A DNA stretch of 64,000 nt. Source: Lepeophtheirus salmonis (Eukaryota; Arthropoda; Copepoda; Siphonostomatoida; Caligidae). How positions within the stretch are numbered: position 1 is the stretch's first letter; the number at the start of each line of letters is the position of its first letter. Position numbers and translations under genes: made by a program. This document shows, piece by piece, positions 1 to 11,956 of the stretch. The notes under the pieces are model-generated. The model saw nothing but the letters and a program-made list of their open reading frames with translations. It did no database searches and was not told the origin of the DNA. Location: assembly GCF_016086655.4 (NCBI RefSeq), contig NC_052141.2, positions 2,542,001 through 2,606,000 of the forward strand, written 5' to 3'.

Positions 1-2600
1 GTTAGTTTGTTAGTTTTACATTGTATATGCTTTAATATATTAAAATATAAATTAATTTCACTACTTTAACCTTCACTAATTATTGAATTACTAAGTGTTC
101 AGATTTCAATGGACCACACAGTAAAGCAAGCATATATTACTTTTGTTTGGTCAAATAATTTATTATATTATACAGCAAAATAATTAAAAAGAGGAAAAAC
201 AACCTGAATGATGTTACGAAGGATTCAGTACATTTTCTAAAAGGACCAACAAGTGAGTCTGGACTAAACTGTAAAAAACACTACTTTTAAAATTATTATG
301 TTTTATTTTGAGTCATTTGACGATTTTCTTTTATAAAAAAATGTTTCATTTTTTTAGAGGCTTTTTGTAAAATAAGGTCAAAGCCTTTTTTCCTATACTC
401 CCAATATTTTTATGTTTTTCAAAGGACCCCCATTTGAATTTTTTACATGCCCCTGAGTAAATAATCCAAAAACACCGAGGAATTCCATTTATAACTGCTC
501 TAATTCTTCATGAAGTTTGTAAAAAAATATTTTTTTAAAGGAGTCTTTTACAAAAAAACAAAAAACATAACTTTTTTAAAACTTACAATCAGTTGAAAAT
601 TATAAAATACCTAAAAATTAAAAAAAGTAACTAAGGAATTTACAATCAAATTATTCAAATGTCCCCCCGAAAATGATATGAATGATGTTAATTAAAAGAT
701 TTAAAGTACATAGAATGAGAATAATTGCAATAAATGAATATTCCATAGATGATCCATACATTATTGGTGTAATTTTCAAATTACTTAAATATAAGTATTC
801 TCGGCCACATTATAAAGTTCAATTGCCCAAAGCTATATATCTCATTAATACAGAATAACCATATAGTAGTAATAGATTTAAATGAAATGAAAGTGTAATT
901 GAATATTTGGTAATTAAAATGACTAATGTTGTAATCAAATAATGAATTTAAGACAAATAAATTATAACTTGTACAATGTGATAATACAAATTGCACCTTG
1001 TAGAGATATCGTAACTTGTACACATCTTACATAAAACTTATTGCGGCATTTGATCGATTTATTATATGATTTTGATAGAGAATAATAGATAATTTGGGTT
1101 GTTTATCCCTTCCTTTGAGAATCAGGGGCGTCCGTAGGATTATATATATATAGTTCAAAAACTAAAACAATAATTTCGTCAAATGACCTTTAAAAAATTT
1201 GAACTCTTGTTTTCTAATGAAAGTTTTTTCTTCCATAGAGATAATTTTTCCAAGTCAAAGAGAAAAATTCCTTCATTTAGGAAGAGTGTCGATATTTCTA
1301 AGGGCCCTCTTTTTAATTGTAATATATTCCTTTTGTAAATAATACAAAATTCTGAGGGATTCAATTTTTCCCTACTTTAATACTTGGTGGGGTTTGTTAA
1401 AAAGTATTTATAAAAACAACGTTTTCACATTAAAAAATTACTTAAAAAGTTATCAAAAATTCTTAGGATTATAAATTTTTTGAAATTTGTTATCCAAATT
1501 TAAAAAAATTATAATAAATTGACATTTCAAAAATACTTAAAAATTTAAAAAAACAAGCAAATCCTACATGCTTTTAACCAAAATTAAGTGATGGATAATT
1601 TAATATTATGTATGTATATTTAGGCTTATGATTAGAAAAGCTTATTCATAGCTTTGAGCTCAAACTGTACTCAATATACAATCATAATTTTATATAGGTT
1701 CTCACTCATACCTTCACAAATAATCTATGTGGATACGATATACATTATAGCCATTGGAGGACTACATCTATCCAAAAAAAAAAAAACACCAACCATTGAT
1801 AATCCAAGACACAATCACTCCAATTCTTTTTCCTTAAACAACCATTTTTTAACGTCATATTTATGTGCTACCATAAAACATTTTATATATATATATATAT
1901 ACCGTTTTTTATATTTTATAGGTACATACATATATCGTTCTGTGACTACGTACATATGCATATTTGGTTAGATAAACCATCAAATACTATTTTTTATGTA
2001 CTCTTCAAGTCATAAAAGTTATTATATAATGTATTTTTTGAAAAATAAAGAACTAGGATATTCTAAGCCTCTAGCTGTTTGTTTCTTTTATCAAACTTGC
2101 TTATACATACATACAAACTTAATCAAACTAATGGATGTTGATCAATACTTATTTATGTAATCATTGGTTCATAAGATTGCTTAATGGTTCTTCGTATGGA
2201 ATTTGATTGTCAAAACTGCAGTAAATCATGTATGTATAAACATAGAAAATATTTTATATGCGGCAAGTATAATACAAAAGCCTGCTTGATTGATTTTCCT
2301 CATAATTGAATACCGATTAAATTTGCATTCTTTGACGAAAATTCCTCAATTTCTACGAGTATATGGTTCTTACCAACTCTTTGTGTGTGCCACAAACTCC
2401 ACTTAAATTAGCTTATAAGATCATAACAATTAATTTCGTTATCATAAGTGAGCAAACACTCAAAAGGTATCAAAATGTAAACTGTTAATCCATCTTAATT
2501 TTTTCATTAATATTGGAAAGTTTAGTGATTCTTTGGACATAAACATACTAAATAAACATTTTGTTATTTTGGCATAATGAGTTAGCAAAAAGCCAAAAGT
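1..2600. other. AT-rich non-coding DNA, no gene recognised
   Basis: I see only short open frames of low-complexity composition, typical of chance in AT-rich DNA. A segment at about 40-180 resembles 21840-22000: both carry a phrase like attattgaat followed by gatttcaat and tggacc, so they are probably copies of one old repeat. Long A/T runs and a TA microsatellite near 1885-1905 are present. A partial copy of repeat family A lies at about 2330-2460. Confidence 0.6.
2330..2460 (+). repeat. Dispersed repeat family A, partial copy
   Basis: This carries the opening module of family A: gacgaaaattcctcaatttctac, reduced here to its key words gacgaa and tcaatttctac, then attctta/ttaccaa, then a tttgtgtg...cacaaa phrase and cacttaaatt. 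The same order of words occurs near 3030, 3555 and 33270. No coding capacity is seen. Confidence 0.5.
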
Positions 2601-2629
2601 CATCGTAACTCAGATTTTCTAGTTGCTGA

Positions 2630-2880
2630 AATTAAGATGGTGAGGATTATGGAGGATTATTGGAGAATACCTCTCCAGGAAAGTAGGGAGTGGAACGCAC
2701 AATTGAAAGGAGGGTACGAAGTTCCTGTCCAGCTTGGAGAAGAAAATCAGAAGGAACCTACTAAATAGATGAATCGACTTGGCCCATGACTTTTCTATGA
2801 TTGTTAAGACCATCAGGAGGACTGTGAAGGGCGATTTGGGATTTTTCTAATACACAAAATGTTACATTACCTTCTGGAAA
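2630..2880 (+). pseudogene. maT-like (DD37D mariner) transposase relic, second helix-turn-helix
   Basis: The + strand reads IDLAHDFSMIVKTIRRTVK then GDLGFF, a stop, and YTKCYITF. This matches the pattern of the second DNA-binding helix-turn-helix of maT-type transposases, where a run like LAKDL..S..T..R.VKEDLG is followed by SY and a basic stretch. In-frame stops at the start of this block and after GDLGFF show it is dead. The upstream 2630-2770 part is open but I cannot match it to the first helix-turn-helix. No catalytic domain follows; the sequence becomes AT-rich after about 2940. What is seen is the motif string; the family assignment is inference from family knowledge. Confidence 0.45.
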
Positions 2881-3029
2881 AGGTCATTAAGGCCAGTTGG
2901 CTCGAGAGTCCACATTTTACTGCCCTACCATGTATATGAAATATAGACTGGTATCCTCATATCAAGTAAAAAAAGTACAGAGGATATTTGTGGTTTGAAA
3001 CCATAAAAGCAATCTTGATTAAATTATCT

Positions 3030-3450
3030 AAAAATAAATTACATTACTATTCCTCGAATAATTTCGGATTTCCACCAACAAATGATTTTTATAAAATATT
3101 TGTGTGCTGCAAACTACATTTAGAGTAGCCAAATTAATTGTAACAAGTAACAAATGAGAAAAGAATAAATATTATTTGAATGAGCCATTTTGGAGCCAAA
3201 TTAAGTATTTTAAGTCAATTAACGGTTCTGATCTATAGTTAAACGCTTTGTGTATCTTAACTTGTGTAAATTAGTTCAATTATAAGTCTATAATTGTTTC
3301 GAAAATCTCTATAAAATATTGGCTGTATGTTTTTATGACGTAAAAAATGGGGTTTCTCCTGTTTTTTAATTTAAAATTATTTTTATGCTGATGAATCCTA
3401 TATTTTAATTTGGAAAATATTAATTGCTGATATTAAAAAATAATAATTTA
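3030..3450 (+). repeat. Dispersed repeat family A, long copy
   Basis: This is a long copy that aligns word for word with 5790-6160. Shared phrases in order are tatttgaatg(a/g)gcc/gtcat, ctatagttaaa / ctatagctaaa, tatcttaact, aagtctata(a/g)ttgt, gtttttatgacgtaaaaaa, gggatttctcct-like, and a final attttgaaaagtttaattg-like stretch. It has no open frame and no terminal repeat that I can define, so the class (MITE, SINE or decayed element) is open. Confidence 0.65.
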
Positions 3451-3554
3451 ACACTATTCCATATACGTACACATATGTGACACAGAAACAGAAAAGCAAG
3501 GAATAGTGTTTTTTTTTCTTTTTTAATTGAGTATGGGTTGTATTTGGCTCTGTC

Positions 3555-3700
3555 GATTAATATTCGTCAATTTCTACTAACAATTTATTCTTATTGACCC
3601 CTTTGAGTGTGTCACAAATTGTATTTGCCCTCTCTTTGTGAACATCCTATTCATAACATGGTTACTGAACTGGGTAGATAAGAAACAACGAAAATCAAAC
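3555..3700 (+). repeat. Dispersed repeat family A, partial copy
   Basis: This repeats the opening module of family A: attcgtcaatttctac, then attcttattgacccc, then gtgtgtcacaaattgtattt. It ends before the tatttgaat module. Confidence 0.5.
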
Positions 3701-5780
3701 ATATTTAGTTAAATGATAAATAGTTAAACGATTATAATAATTCTGTAAATTAAATTTTGTACCAAATTTTTTACTATTTCATCCATTAGACATTCTAACA
3801 TCAATTAAATGCTTAGTGTATTGATATAAATATAAGGCATCAAGAAAAAATAAGTCTTTAGTTAAAATAATCTTAACATGAGTTTAAGTTTCCACAAGAT
3901 ATAATTTGATATTCTCAGAGTCAGAACATTCATTTTTTTTATTCAAACATATGTTACTTTATGCGAAATGCAGTTTTTGATAAGTTTGATTATTTTTTTT
4001 AAAATTATAATAAAAATTTTTGTTTCCCTAAGTCCTCCATTGAAAAAAAAAATCAAAGATATCAAACAAATAAAATAAAAGAAACGAGTTTAAATCAAAA
4101 CAATTAATTAAATTCACTAAATATTGAATAAATTGGCTTAGTATACGAATAAACAATAAGCTCGGCATTATAAAAATATACAGGATTACATATAATCAGA
4201 TCTAATGTTTCAAGAACATACTGATAAGAAAATAATTAATTTTATTTGAAAAGGACCATATCGGTTCAAATAACCCAATAAAGGTTTAAACTAAAGATAA
4301 AATTCTTGGTTGATTTTACTTATAACATAAATTTTTATAAAAAGTATATAATTGACGTAAAAATGTCCATGAAATATTAGCTTGTAAGTTAAAAATTAAA
4401 TTGGGGTTTTCTCCTTTTCTTGATTTACCTTTAAGATTGTTTTTTTGTTGACATGACACATATCTTTATTGGTACCTCATAATCGATTTGATATTAGAAA
4501 ATTTGAAACAAGTTTCTGCTTATGTATTGATATACTGCTACATACTATGAATTAATTAAATTTTTGCACAATAAAGATCAGATATAACTATACAATATAT
4601 ATACTATTTTGCAAATATCGGCAAAATATATATATTGATAACTTTTATCAATAATACTGCTTTGATTTTGTTGTATGTATTTTGAAAGTATTAGGGGAAA
4701 AACGAGCATTAAATTAGTTTTTAGCTAACTCTTTTTGATGTAATATGTAGAAGCAATATCAATTTTTACAAGTTAACTCTGTAATTGAATGTATCTTGTT
4801 AGATGTAGGTATTGAGCATCAGTGCCAGATTCTCCTTCTTTCAAACAAAGATAAATTACATTTTTTTTAAATACCGCTTGAGGTTACTCAACATTTCTGT
4901 TATGGGACACACACCACAGTTTGATTAGTCCTTGAATAGCCTTAAAGAAATGTAAATGCAATTCCTTGGTTTTAATTAGTTTAAACTTATAAACAACAAT
5001 TTTAAACTGTGTTTTAGTATTGAAACTGGTCCAAGACAAAAAAAAAAAAAAAATATTTATCTGGTTTGAAGTAATTTTTTCTAGATACATTAAGACGAAT
5101 TTTTCAATCAAGATCGCAATGTCAGATCTCGAATCAACTTTTTTTTTTGTTCTCACTCCATGGAGAGATTTTCTCCCGATTCCATTTATCGGAATTGTAC
5201 ACATATCAATAATATAATCGTAGCGATGTTCACGATTGGGCAACACGCATGTGGTCATCAACAACATACCTAAAATATCAGTTTAGACAGAATTTAAAGT
5301 GAGCCCGATCAAGTACCCTATTCATTAACGGGATTGATTTAGATAAAACTTCTTTAAAGAACCAAATGAGTTTCAAATATATACAATACTGTATATATAT
5401 TACACTAAGTAATTTGAATTACAATTGCAAGCTAACTATACTTAGGTATTAGTTAAGATCATGGGTCATGGGTATTAAGTGTTTGAATCATTAATTGCAG
5501 GAGATACATTCCTTGGAGTTATAAGAGGTCAAAAATATATACATTGATAGACAAACATTGCTTTATTAATATAGATATTACTTGTCTTTTCATTAATATA
5601 ATGTGCTGAAGTTAACCTATCCACGCTGGATTCAAAATTAATTATGATGTTGTATTTATAGTTTATTATTGTAAATAGGCACTTCCTTTTATTTTTAATA
5701 TAAAAACTAAGCTTCAACCACACTCGCTCGTTGCTAAACCTCATCTAAAGTCAGATTAACTGTGTTTTTTATTATATATT
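3700..5780. other. AT-rich non-coding DNA
   Basis: Apart from the family A copy at 4230-4490, I see no recognised feature. The longest unassigned open frame of the window lies here on the minus strand at 4884-5267 (127 codons). It includes a low-complexity FFFFF stretch over a poly-A run, and I recognise no domain in it. I treat it as probable chance, but it is the first place to look for a real unknown exon. Confidence 0.5.
4230..4490 (+). repeat. Dispersed repeat family A, partial copy
   Basis: This carries the middle and last modules of family A: ttttatttgaaaaggacc, aaactaaag...aattctt, a gacgtaaaaatg phrase, and ggggttttctcctttt followed by ttgatttacc. It is in the same orientation as the 3030 and 5790 copies. 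Confidence 0.5.
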
Positions 5781-5789
5781 CATAAACTT

Positions 5790-6160
5790 TCTTGTTAACC
5801 GTTTATGTTTGTCAACAACTGCACTTAAAGGCGCAAAAATCGATCTTCCCAATTATGAATACAAAATGAATATATTTATTTTATTTGAATGGGTCATTTA
5901 GGAACTAAATTAAGTTTTTGAAGCAATTCAAGGTTTTAAACTATAGCTAAAATTTGTAGGTATCTTAACTCATCCCATTAATTTAAATAATAAGTCTATA
6001 GTTGTCTTAAATATCACTATAAAATGTTTGCTGCAAGTTTTTATGACGTAAAAAAAAAAACCCGGGATTTCTCCTCTTCTTTAGTATTTATTTGTATGTT
6101 GACGAACCACAAATCAGAATTTTGAAAAGTTTAATTGCCAATATTACAAAATAATATTAT
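5790..6160 (+). repeat. Dispersed repeat family A, long copy
   Basis: This aligns with 3030-3450 over most of its length. Common phrases include tatttgaatgggtcat, aaactatagctaaaat, tatcttaactca, aataagtctatagttgtc, gtttttatgacgtaaaaaa, gatttctcctcttc and gacgaaccacaaatcag. A poly-A tract interrupts the gacgtaaa phrase. Confidence 0.65.
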
Positions 6161-7135
6161 TTCACATATTCTGAGCATGGGACATGTAGAGATATGTAAT
6201 GTGTGTTTCCGTCTCTATGTAAATCCCATAAATATATCCACCCTTTTTTTATATATATATGACGCGGTTTGCTTTTGTAACACACGCTTGTTGTTAAAAA
6301 TGAGAGCCCCACAGACAAAAATCAACATATAGATAAAATTTGCTTTATAAATATTTTTTTTTATTAATATTTGAACCAGACCAAACCTTTTAGAATCGGT
6401 CCATCCCTACTCATCATGAAGTATTTAAGTTTTTTTTCTTTTTCTTTTTTGAGTGGTCAATTCACTTAACACATTTCAATGAAAAATAAATATTTCTCTC
6501 AAACGACCCTGAATCCCTTTATTCCATCACTATTCAATAAATAAGGCACAAGGAAGAAACATGAGGGGGGGGGATTGTTATTATTATGGTTTTTTTCCAT
6601 CATCAGTTTTTTTTTCATGTTAACATATTTGATTACTTCTTTTTATCATTATACAACAACAGCAAATACCCCTTCCTATAAATGATTTTTTTTTTCTTTC
6701 CTCAACCTTCTCTTTTACCTGCTGTTAATAAGAATTTATAGGAAGCTGACGTGATCAAAAGTTAAAGGGGGGGAGAGGGTAAATAATTTGTAGGAGAATA
6801 TAGATTTTTTAATAATAAATAATAATTGAATGAATCAATAAGGGGTATGAAGGTCATCTTTGGAACTCTTCAATAGGGCTTGAATTATAAGTATGTTGCT
6901 ATTAGATTCTTTGATCCTCGAGTTAATTTCTTTATTGTATGTATATATGCATTGATACTTATACTGGATGAAGACTAGAATTTGAAATACAAATACAATA
7001 TGTAGACGTTGTGTTACAAAGAACTTTTATTACTTACGCAGATACATAAGCTATAGGTTTTTTTTTTTTTTTGGCGTTTTAGACAGAAGTGTTTGGTGTC
7101 TGTAAAAAAAATGATATCGATGAAGGAAGTATTTA
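6160..7135. other. AT-rich non-coding DNA with homopolymers
   Basis: No gene is seen. A G9 run lies near 6565, a G7 run near 6765 and a T14 run near 7058. The rest is AT-rich without recognisable protein similarity. Confidence 0.55.
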
Positions 7136-7139
7136 TCAT

Positions 7140-7535
7140 TAATTATAAAATCATGGAAAAGTGGGGGTATCCTCATTGCAATCCGTGCCGGACAAGATAA
7201 TTTTAAGATTCCAGACTTCTTAAGTGTGGACATATCCCTTGTCTGGAGAGTTAGGAAGAAACTATAAGAGTCTGGAGGTGACATCAAGGCTCTATCCATC
7301 CATCACTGCTAAGAAAACGTTGAGCTGGTGGATATAACTTTTTTTTTTCTTCACATTGTTAGATTAAGTGTCTGGCCTCCAAGCCCAACATTGTACATCA
7401 ACCTAATATACTTTTGTGTGTAGGGTTAGCTGCAGAATTTGAAATCTTCCAAAGAGAATATCATTAAGACTTTCTTCTTTTTACGAGGTCGAATCTCGTA
7501 AAGCCGTTATTGACAGCAAAGGCGATGTTATTGAA
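7140..7535 (+). pseudogene. maT-like transposase relic, N-terminal HTH joined to C-terminal tail
   Basis: At 7160-7290 the + strand reads ILIAIRAGQDNFKIPDFLSV, then DISLVWRVRKKL, a stop, and ESGGDIKA. This has the shape of a mariner-type first helix-turn-helix: a short basic helix, RAG turn, a recognition helix ending in V.R..K.L, then E-GG. At 7483-7535 another frame reads EVESRKAVIDSKGDVIE followed by TAA, the typical C-terminal end of maT transposases (R.E.VI..KGD.IE). Only about 180 bases separate the two ends, so the whole DDD catalytic domain has been lost. The element is dead and non-autonomous; no terminal inverted repeats could be assigned. Confidence 0.55.
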
Positions 7536-7839
7536 TAATAATATTATTTTTTTTACTTCGAAGACATTGGACATTGATTTTTATTAAAAACGGATGATTA
7601 GTTTAGGGAGTAATCCATTATTAAAAAATCGTGTTATTTGCTTAATAGAAGTTGCACCATGTACAATTCAAACTTATGAAGTTTTGAGTGACTGATTTTA
7701 AATTATACTGTGCTTCATTGGGGTATGATTGATGATGCATAATACAGTCCTGTCGATATGTAAAAATAAAAAAAACCAAAAATGAATATTTTAATCCTGA
7801 CAATTTGTAGATTGTTTTTAAGGAAAACAGCTTAGATCA

Positions 7840-8250
7840 CCTGTTGTAGACGGAAGAGAAAGGAAATATAGCCAAATCCTAATTGTATTTTGTGGCAACA
7901 AAGAAATAAACAGAAATTACTCTGTTAATCCTCATTTTTACTTTGTGTTCAACAAGGACTTTTACTTATAACTCCTGAGGAGCAACCCTCATTGTTACTC
8001 TCTGCCTTTCATGAGCTCACGCAACATTGATTACTAATGTTCCGTGTTTCAAGAATAAAATACAAATGATCCCACCTAACGAAAATGAAAAAGCCTAATC
8101 AGATTGCCAACTAGAATAAGCCACTTCAACTTTATAGGACATATTTTATACACCTCTCGAGATGGGTTACAAATATGCCAGTATGGCATTTTTTCTTTTT
8201 CTATCGCGAAATTGGATACAGCGTAAACAAAAAGTTGAAATGTAATAATT
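7840..8250 (+). repeat. Dispersed repeat family B copy
   Basis: This shares a run of phrases with 15700-17060. They are cctgttgtag (cf. agctgctaga and agctgttgta), ctctgttaatc-ctca, cctcattgttactctctgcc with ttcatgagc (cf. cctcagcattgctctccgtc and tttatgagc), a gattac phrase, caagaat, and cagattgccaact (cf. aggttgtcaacag). The order is the same as in the 16.2-17.1 kb copies. No coding capacity is seen. Confidence 0.5.
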
Positions 8251-9719
8251 GCAACCTTTTATTAATAAAAAAATAACTTCACTAATTATATATTATTACA
8301 CACTGAAATTGATGGAATTCCTGCTAAGACTCTCAATCAAAGTATGTCTGAAAGTATACATTCATAATAATCTTTTAATAATATGGGGAGCAAAGAAAAA
8401 TATATATTATTGTAGGATGAGGGATCGGAACTCTTTCGTCTTATTCGGAGAATTAGCACTTTGGAGGATCTTATGAATAAATGAAAGGTCTTATTTTGTA
8501 AAAGAGGCTGTTAGTTCGTCTTCTATGGAGTGTCACAGGGTATTTGAGGGATGCACCAAAAGATGTAGTGGATCGCTTGTAATTGGCTTGTACTCAGCAT
8601 GCTCTGATTCATGACTCTTTCTTGTATCTATCTTGATACTTGATAATCTAGTTACTTTCAGGAATTAGTTGTAAAGGAGTTGTAACGTGTATGCCCGTCT
8701 CCCATTTAGTGAAGTTCTTACACCATTATTATAAGTTTGCATGAATTGAATTTCAACTTTTATCATATGCTGTCCCCAAATTCGATATAGAAAATATGAC
8801 GTGCGGGTAAAATAGTAGAACAATGACTTTGCATTGTTTCTATCATATATCGACTTTCAGTAAAATTTAATATTATTTTTTTAATGTAAGAATGGGATCA
8901 GAGTGAGTGCACAGAAGACTCAAAATCATAGTATGAATTTGTACGTCTCACAAACCAACATAGATTTTAATAAAAAAAAGTAGTGGGCATCAAATCTTTA
9001 TTTGCTAAAAATATCGGTTACGTGTGAAAATAAATTGGTAACCTTATATCCTTGGGAATTATTTTACCTGCTGCATGTTCGAACAAACACAACTATTCAG
9101 CTGGTCTGGATTGAAATACACCTGGAGAACACCCGTTAGCCCTGCATCACTTTACGTAAGCGAATTACTACCATAGTAACAATATTGAAGGTAGTTATGC
9201 ATTTTATATTTAAGAAACAAATGCAGACTGAGTAATTTCCTTGTTTACACCCTGTATACCTACAAATATATGTACAAACAATAATAGAGAAATAGTAATA
9301 GATGCATATAACGAGGAAAGGTCAATATAGGTTTTTTTTAGAAATGAATAAAAACCTAATCATCTGTGAGATAAAAAGGTCGAACAAGGTAAGGCCATCT
9401 CATGATGAGTAAATTAAATTAAACTATTTTTTTTGATAAAAAAGGGTTCAATTCATGGCTACATTACAATACAAAGGGTTCTAAGAAGATCAAGGGTCAC
9501 TCAATGGTGGACCACAAGGGCATTGTCTACATAACTTTTAAATATTAAATGATTATTATTGATTCCAAAATTGTATTTTCCCAAAATGGCCTCAAAGTAG
9601 ATTATTAACGCTCACCCTATCTATTTTTTATACATTTTTTTCCTTTAACTGAATAGACTTTTAATAATAATTTTATGGAATTAGTAACTTTGTGTTAAAA
9701 TTTCAAATTTAGATATTAC

Positions 9720-10090
9720 AAAGAATCAAGAATCCCTTCTAATATCCCAGCTCGGGGAAGCAGTGGCGGAGGAATTTAATCGACCTCCGGACCACGTAGT
9801 TTTTCCTTCACTACCAGTGGGAAGAGATGTATTTTTGGATATTAAAAAGGTTCCTTGATGCTAAGGAAAGCAATGACTAAGAAATGTAGCCTACTTTTGG
9901 GCCCAACAGTTCACTGCTCTACCTGTGTGACGGTTAGTATTATTGTAAATTAGAAGAGATTCTTGATGCTCAGAAACGTTAAGGCAGTAGAGTTGAAACT
10001 AACTTGAACCCCAGAACTTCATCTGTACATCCTGAAGGCCGAGATTTTAGAAGATGCAAAGGAGAGCAGCTGCAGTTTGATTATTTTCAT
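9720..10090. other. Unclassified, less AT-rich patch
   Basis: This patch is visibly richer in G and C than its surroundings and has short open stretches on the + strand (for example SQLGEAVAEEFNRPPDHVV, then VFPSLPVGRDVFLDIKK, ended by stops). I do not recognise a family. It could be a fragment of an old element or of a host exon; nothing decides. Confidence 0.3.
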
Positions 10091-10745
10091 TGTTCAATGA
10101 TCTGATTGCCCGACTTTAATATAATTGGCGTGAAATTGCACAAGATAATCAAATTGCTGACAATTAAATTACTTCACGATTATATTACTTACAACATGTC
10201 TTACAATGATAATGTAACGGACAATTTTACCACGAAACAACATTACCCAAAATATTTTGTCTGCAACCTTTTTACCACATTAATTTTACCAGACACTTTT
10301 AAGATATTAACATAGAGACAACAAAAAATGTCAATATTTTTTTCATGCCCACTTATTCCAATGAAACAGTCAAAGGCAAGATTCTGTTTTTTGTATGGAA
10401 AAAGAAAAGAGATTTAATTAAATGCATGTCAAAATAACATTTCATAGTCAAGGGAAGTGGTACGCAACTACAGTAGTTGTACTATTAAAACTATTTTCAA
10501 AGCCAAAAAGAACACTCTGATTAGAACTTTTCTATTTAATATTAAATGTTTTTTTTTAATAATAAATAAAAACATGGGTAGATGGTCTACATTTTGTTTT
10601 GAAACTCATTCATAAAAACAAATTATGCATGATTTGGTATATTTTTCCAATTACTATGTAGAAGATTCATGATCATCTAGGTACTGAAGTTGAAAATAGC
10701 AATGTTTGATAGTGTTATGCTCTTTAGATATTTGAAAAAGATATA

Positions 10746-10772
10746 CCGGGCCGTGCAAAATTATTTACCGAT
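10746..10772 (+). repeat. Left terminal inverted repeat of the 10.7-kb mariner
   Basis: This 27-bp end starts just after TA and contains gccgtgcaaaattatttacc. Its inverted partner is 11928-11954. Confidence 0.9.
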
Positions 10773-10890
10773 GATGTAAATATACTTTTTAAAAGGTTTT
10801 GTGGCAACCAATCTGATTGTTTCGTATTTTTACTGTTAAAATAAACAAAAATCCTTTCTTGAGAGCGTAACAACTTCCACACGTGAGACC

Positions 10891-11826
10891 ATGTCCAATC
10901 AGGAAACAAAGAGGATCGAAATTGCAGCCCTCCTCCGAGCGGGAGTGCCTCATAACAACATTAAGGAACAGGTTGGGGCCTCGTTGAAGACAATTTACAA
11001 CGTTTCCAAGCGCTTGGAGGCTGGGGGTGATCTCAAGCATTCCCCTGGGGCTGGCAGGAAGCCCACTGTCTCAACAAGGCAAGTAAAGACAGTGTTCAAG
11101 AGGACTCCCAACAGGTCTATTGCCGACATGGCCAGAAAGATGGGAACGTCGACATCAACTGTTTCAAGGGCATTGAAAAGGACTGGAGGAAAGTACCCGA
11201 GGCGTACTGAATGCCATCTACTAACGGAACGTCGGCGAGAAGTCAGACTTGAGCGTGCCAAGAAAATCTTGCATGATATCAAGAGCTCATCTGGACGCAT
11301 CATCATTTTTTCAGATGAGAAAACTTTTACGGTCGATCCTGTTTTCAACAGGCAAAATGACCGTGTTGTGAGCTTTGGAGATGTTTGGAGATCCAACGGG
11401 AAGGCCATGAAGCCGGTATGGTTCCCCACTGGCTCAGATTAACAGCGGAGGATTATGTGAAGATTCTGGCGTCCAAGGTCCTTCCGTGGATCAAATCCAT
11501 AGTCGGCAACTCTTCTTGGGGTTTTCAACATGATGGAGCACCCACCCACGAAGAAAGCTCAGGAGTGGCTCAAGGACAACATGAACTTTTGGCCCAAGGA
11601 CTACTGGCCCCCTCAGAGCCCAGATCTGAACCCACTAGACTTATCTATCTAGGCGCACGTGGAGACTAAGGCATGCAAAAAACGACACAAGAACATAAAT
11701 ACCTTAAAGGCTGCTGTCAACAAGGCCTGGGCCTCCATGGATGCCGATTACATCCAGCAAGTCTGTGGCAGCTTCAAACGTCGCCTGACCAGTGTCATTG
11801 AGTCAAATGGTGGCTACATTGATTAA
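10891..11826 (+). pseudogene. DD37D mariner transposase, frameshifted and nonsense-mutated
   Basis: The start ATG at 10891 opens MSNQETKRIEIAALLRAGVP, a first helix-turn-helix, followed by a GRKP-type linker (SPGAGRKPTVSTRQ) and a second helix-turn-helix (SIADMARKMGTSTSTVSRAL). The first catalytic Asp is in FSDEKTF. About 30 residues usually present after RVVSFG seem missing. Near 11430 the frame shifts (PTG to LRLTAEDYVK), giving the second catalytic motif QHDGAPTH. Near 11550 it shifts back, consistent with a small deletion, giving WPPQSPDLNPLD with the third Asp. TAG at 11650-11652 replaces the conserved Trp four residues after that Asp. The frame then continues (AHVETKACKKRH... ) to GGYID and TAA at 11824-11826. 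The enzyme would cut and join DNA at TA sites, but this copy cannot encode it. Confidence 0.9.
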
Positions 11827-11927
11827 ATTTGATCACAAACTATTTTATTATTCTAAAAATGTATGAATAAATTGTTTCTCAAGTCATTCGAAATGTCATG
11901 ATTGGCCGCAATATGTTCTGAACAAAA

Positions 11928-11954
11928 ATCGGTAAATAATTCTGCACGGCCCTG
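11928..11954 (-). repeat. Right terminal inverted repeat of the 10.7-kb mariner
   Basis: This is the inverted copy of 10746-10772, ending in ...cggccctg just before TA (11955-11956). It differs from the left end at a few positions. Confidence 0.9.
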
Positions 11955-11956
11955 TA

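Larger units (their letters stand above)
7540..10740. other. Mostly AT-rich non-coding DNA
   Basis: This contains one copy of repeat family B (7840-8250) and an unclassified less AT-rich patch (9720-10090). Near 9247-9258 the phrase acaccctgta looks like the end of a Tc1/mariner-type element abutting a TA, but I found no partner end. Otherwise I see nothing. Confidence 0.5.
10746..11954 (+). mobile_element. DD37D mariner (maT-like) element, near full length
   Basis: The element is bounded by TA on both sides (10744-10745 and 11955-11956), the target duplication expected of Tc1/mariner. Its 27-bp terminal inverted repeats at 10746-10772 and 11928-11954 share the core ggccgtgca.aattatttac and differ at a few positions (left starts ccgggcc, right reads cagggcc). 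It is 1209 bp long and holds one transposase reading frame on the + strand broken by frameshifts and one stop. Because both ends are well preserved it may still be a substrate for a transposase acting in trans. Its right-hand TA is also the left-hand TA of the neighbouring MITE. Confidence 0.9.

Noticed and set aside
9247..9260. Possible Tc1/mariner terminus acaccctgta; similar words at 46983, 52295, 53972 and 61249
   Set aside because: None has an inverted partner at a plausible distance that I could find, so they are not called as elements.
9720..10090. tRNA-derived SINE
   Set aside because: I looked for A- and B-box words and found only a partial gttgaaac/cttgaaccc hint. There is no foldable tRNA-like head and no repeat of the patch elsewhere in the window.
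11385..11669. A second independent gene inside the 10.7-kb mariner
   Set aside because: It is the middle of the same transposase in a shifted frame (TAEDYVK, QHDGAPTH), not a new protein.
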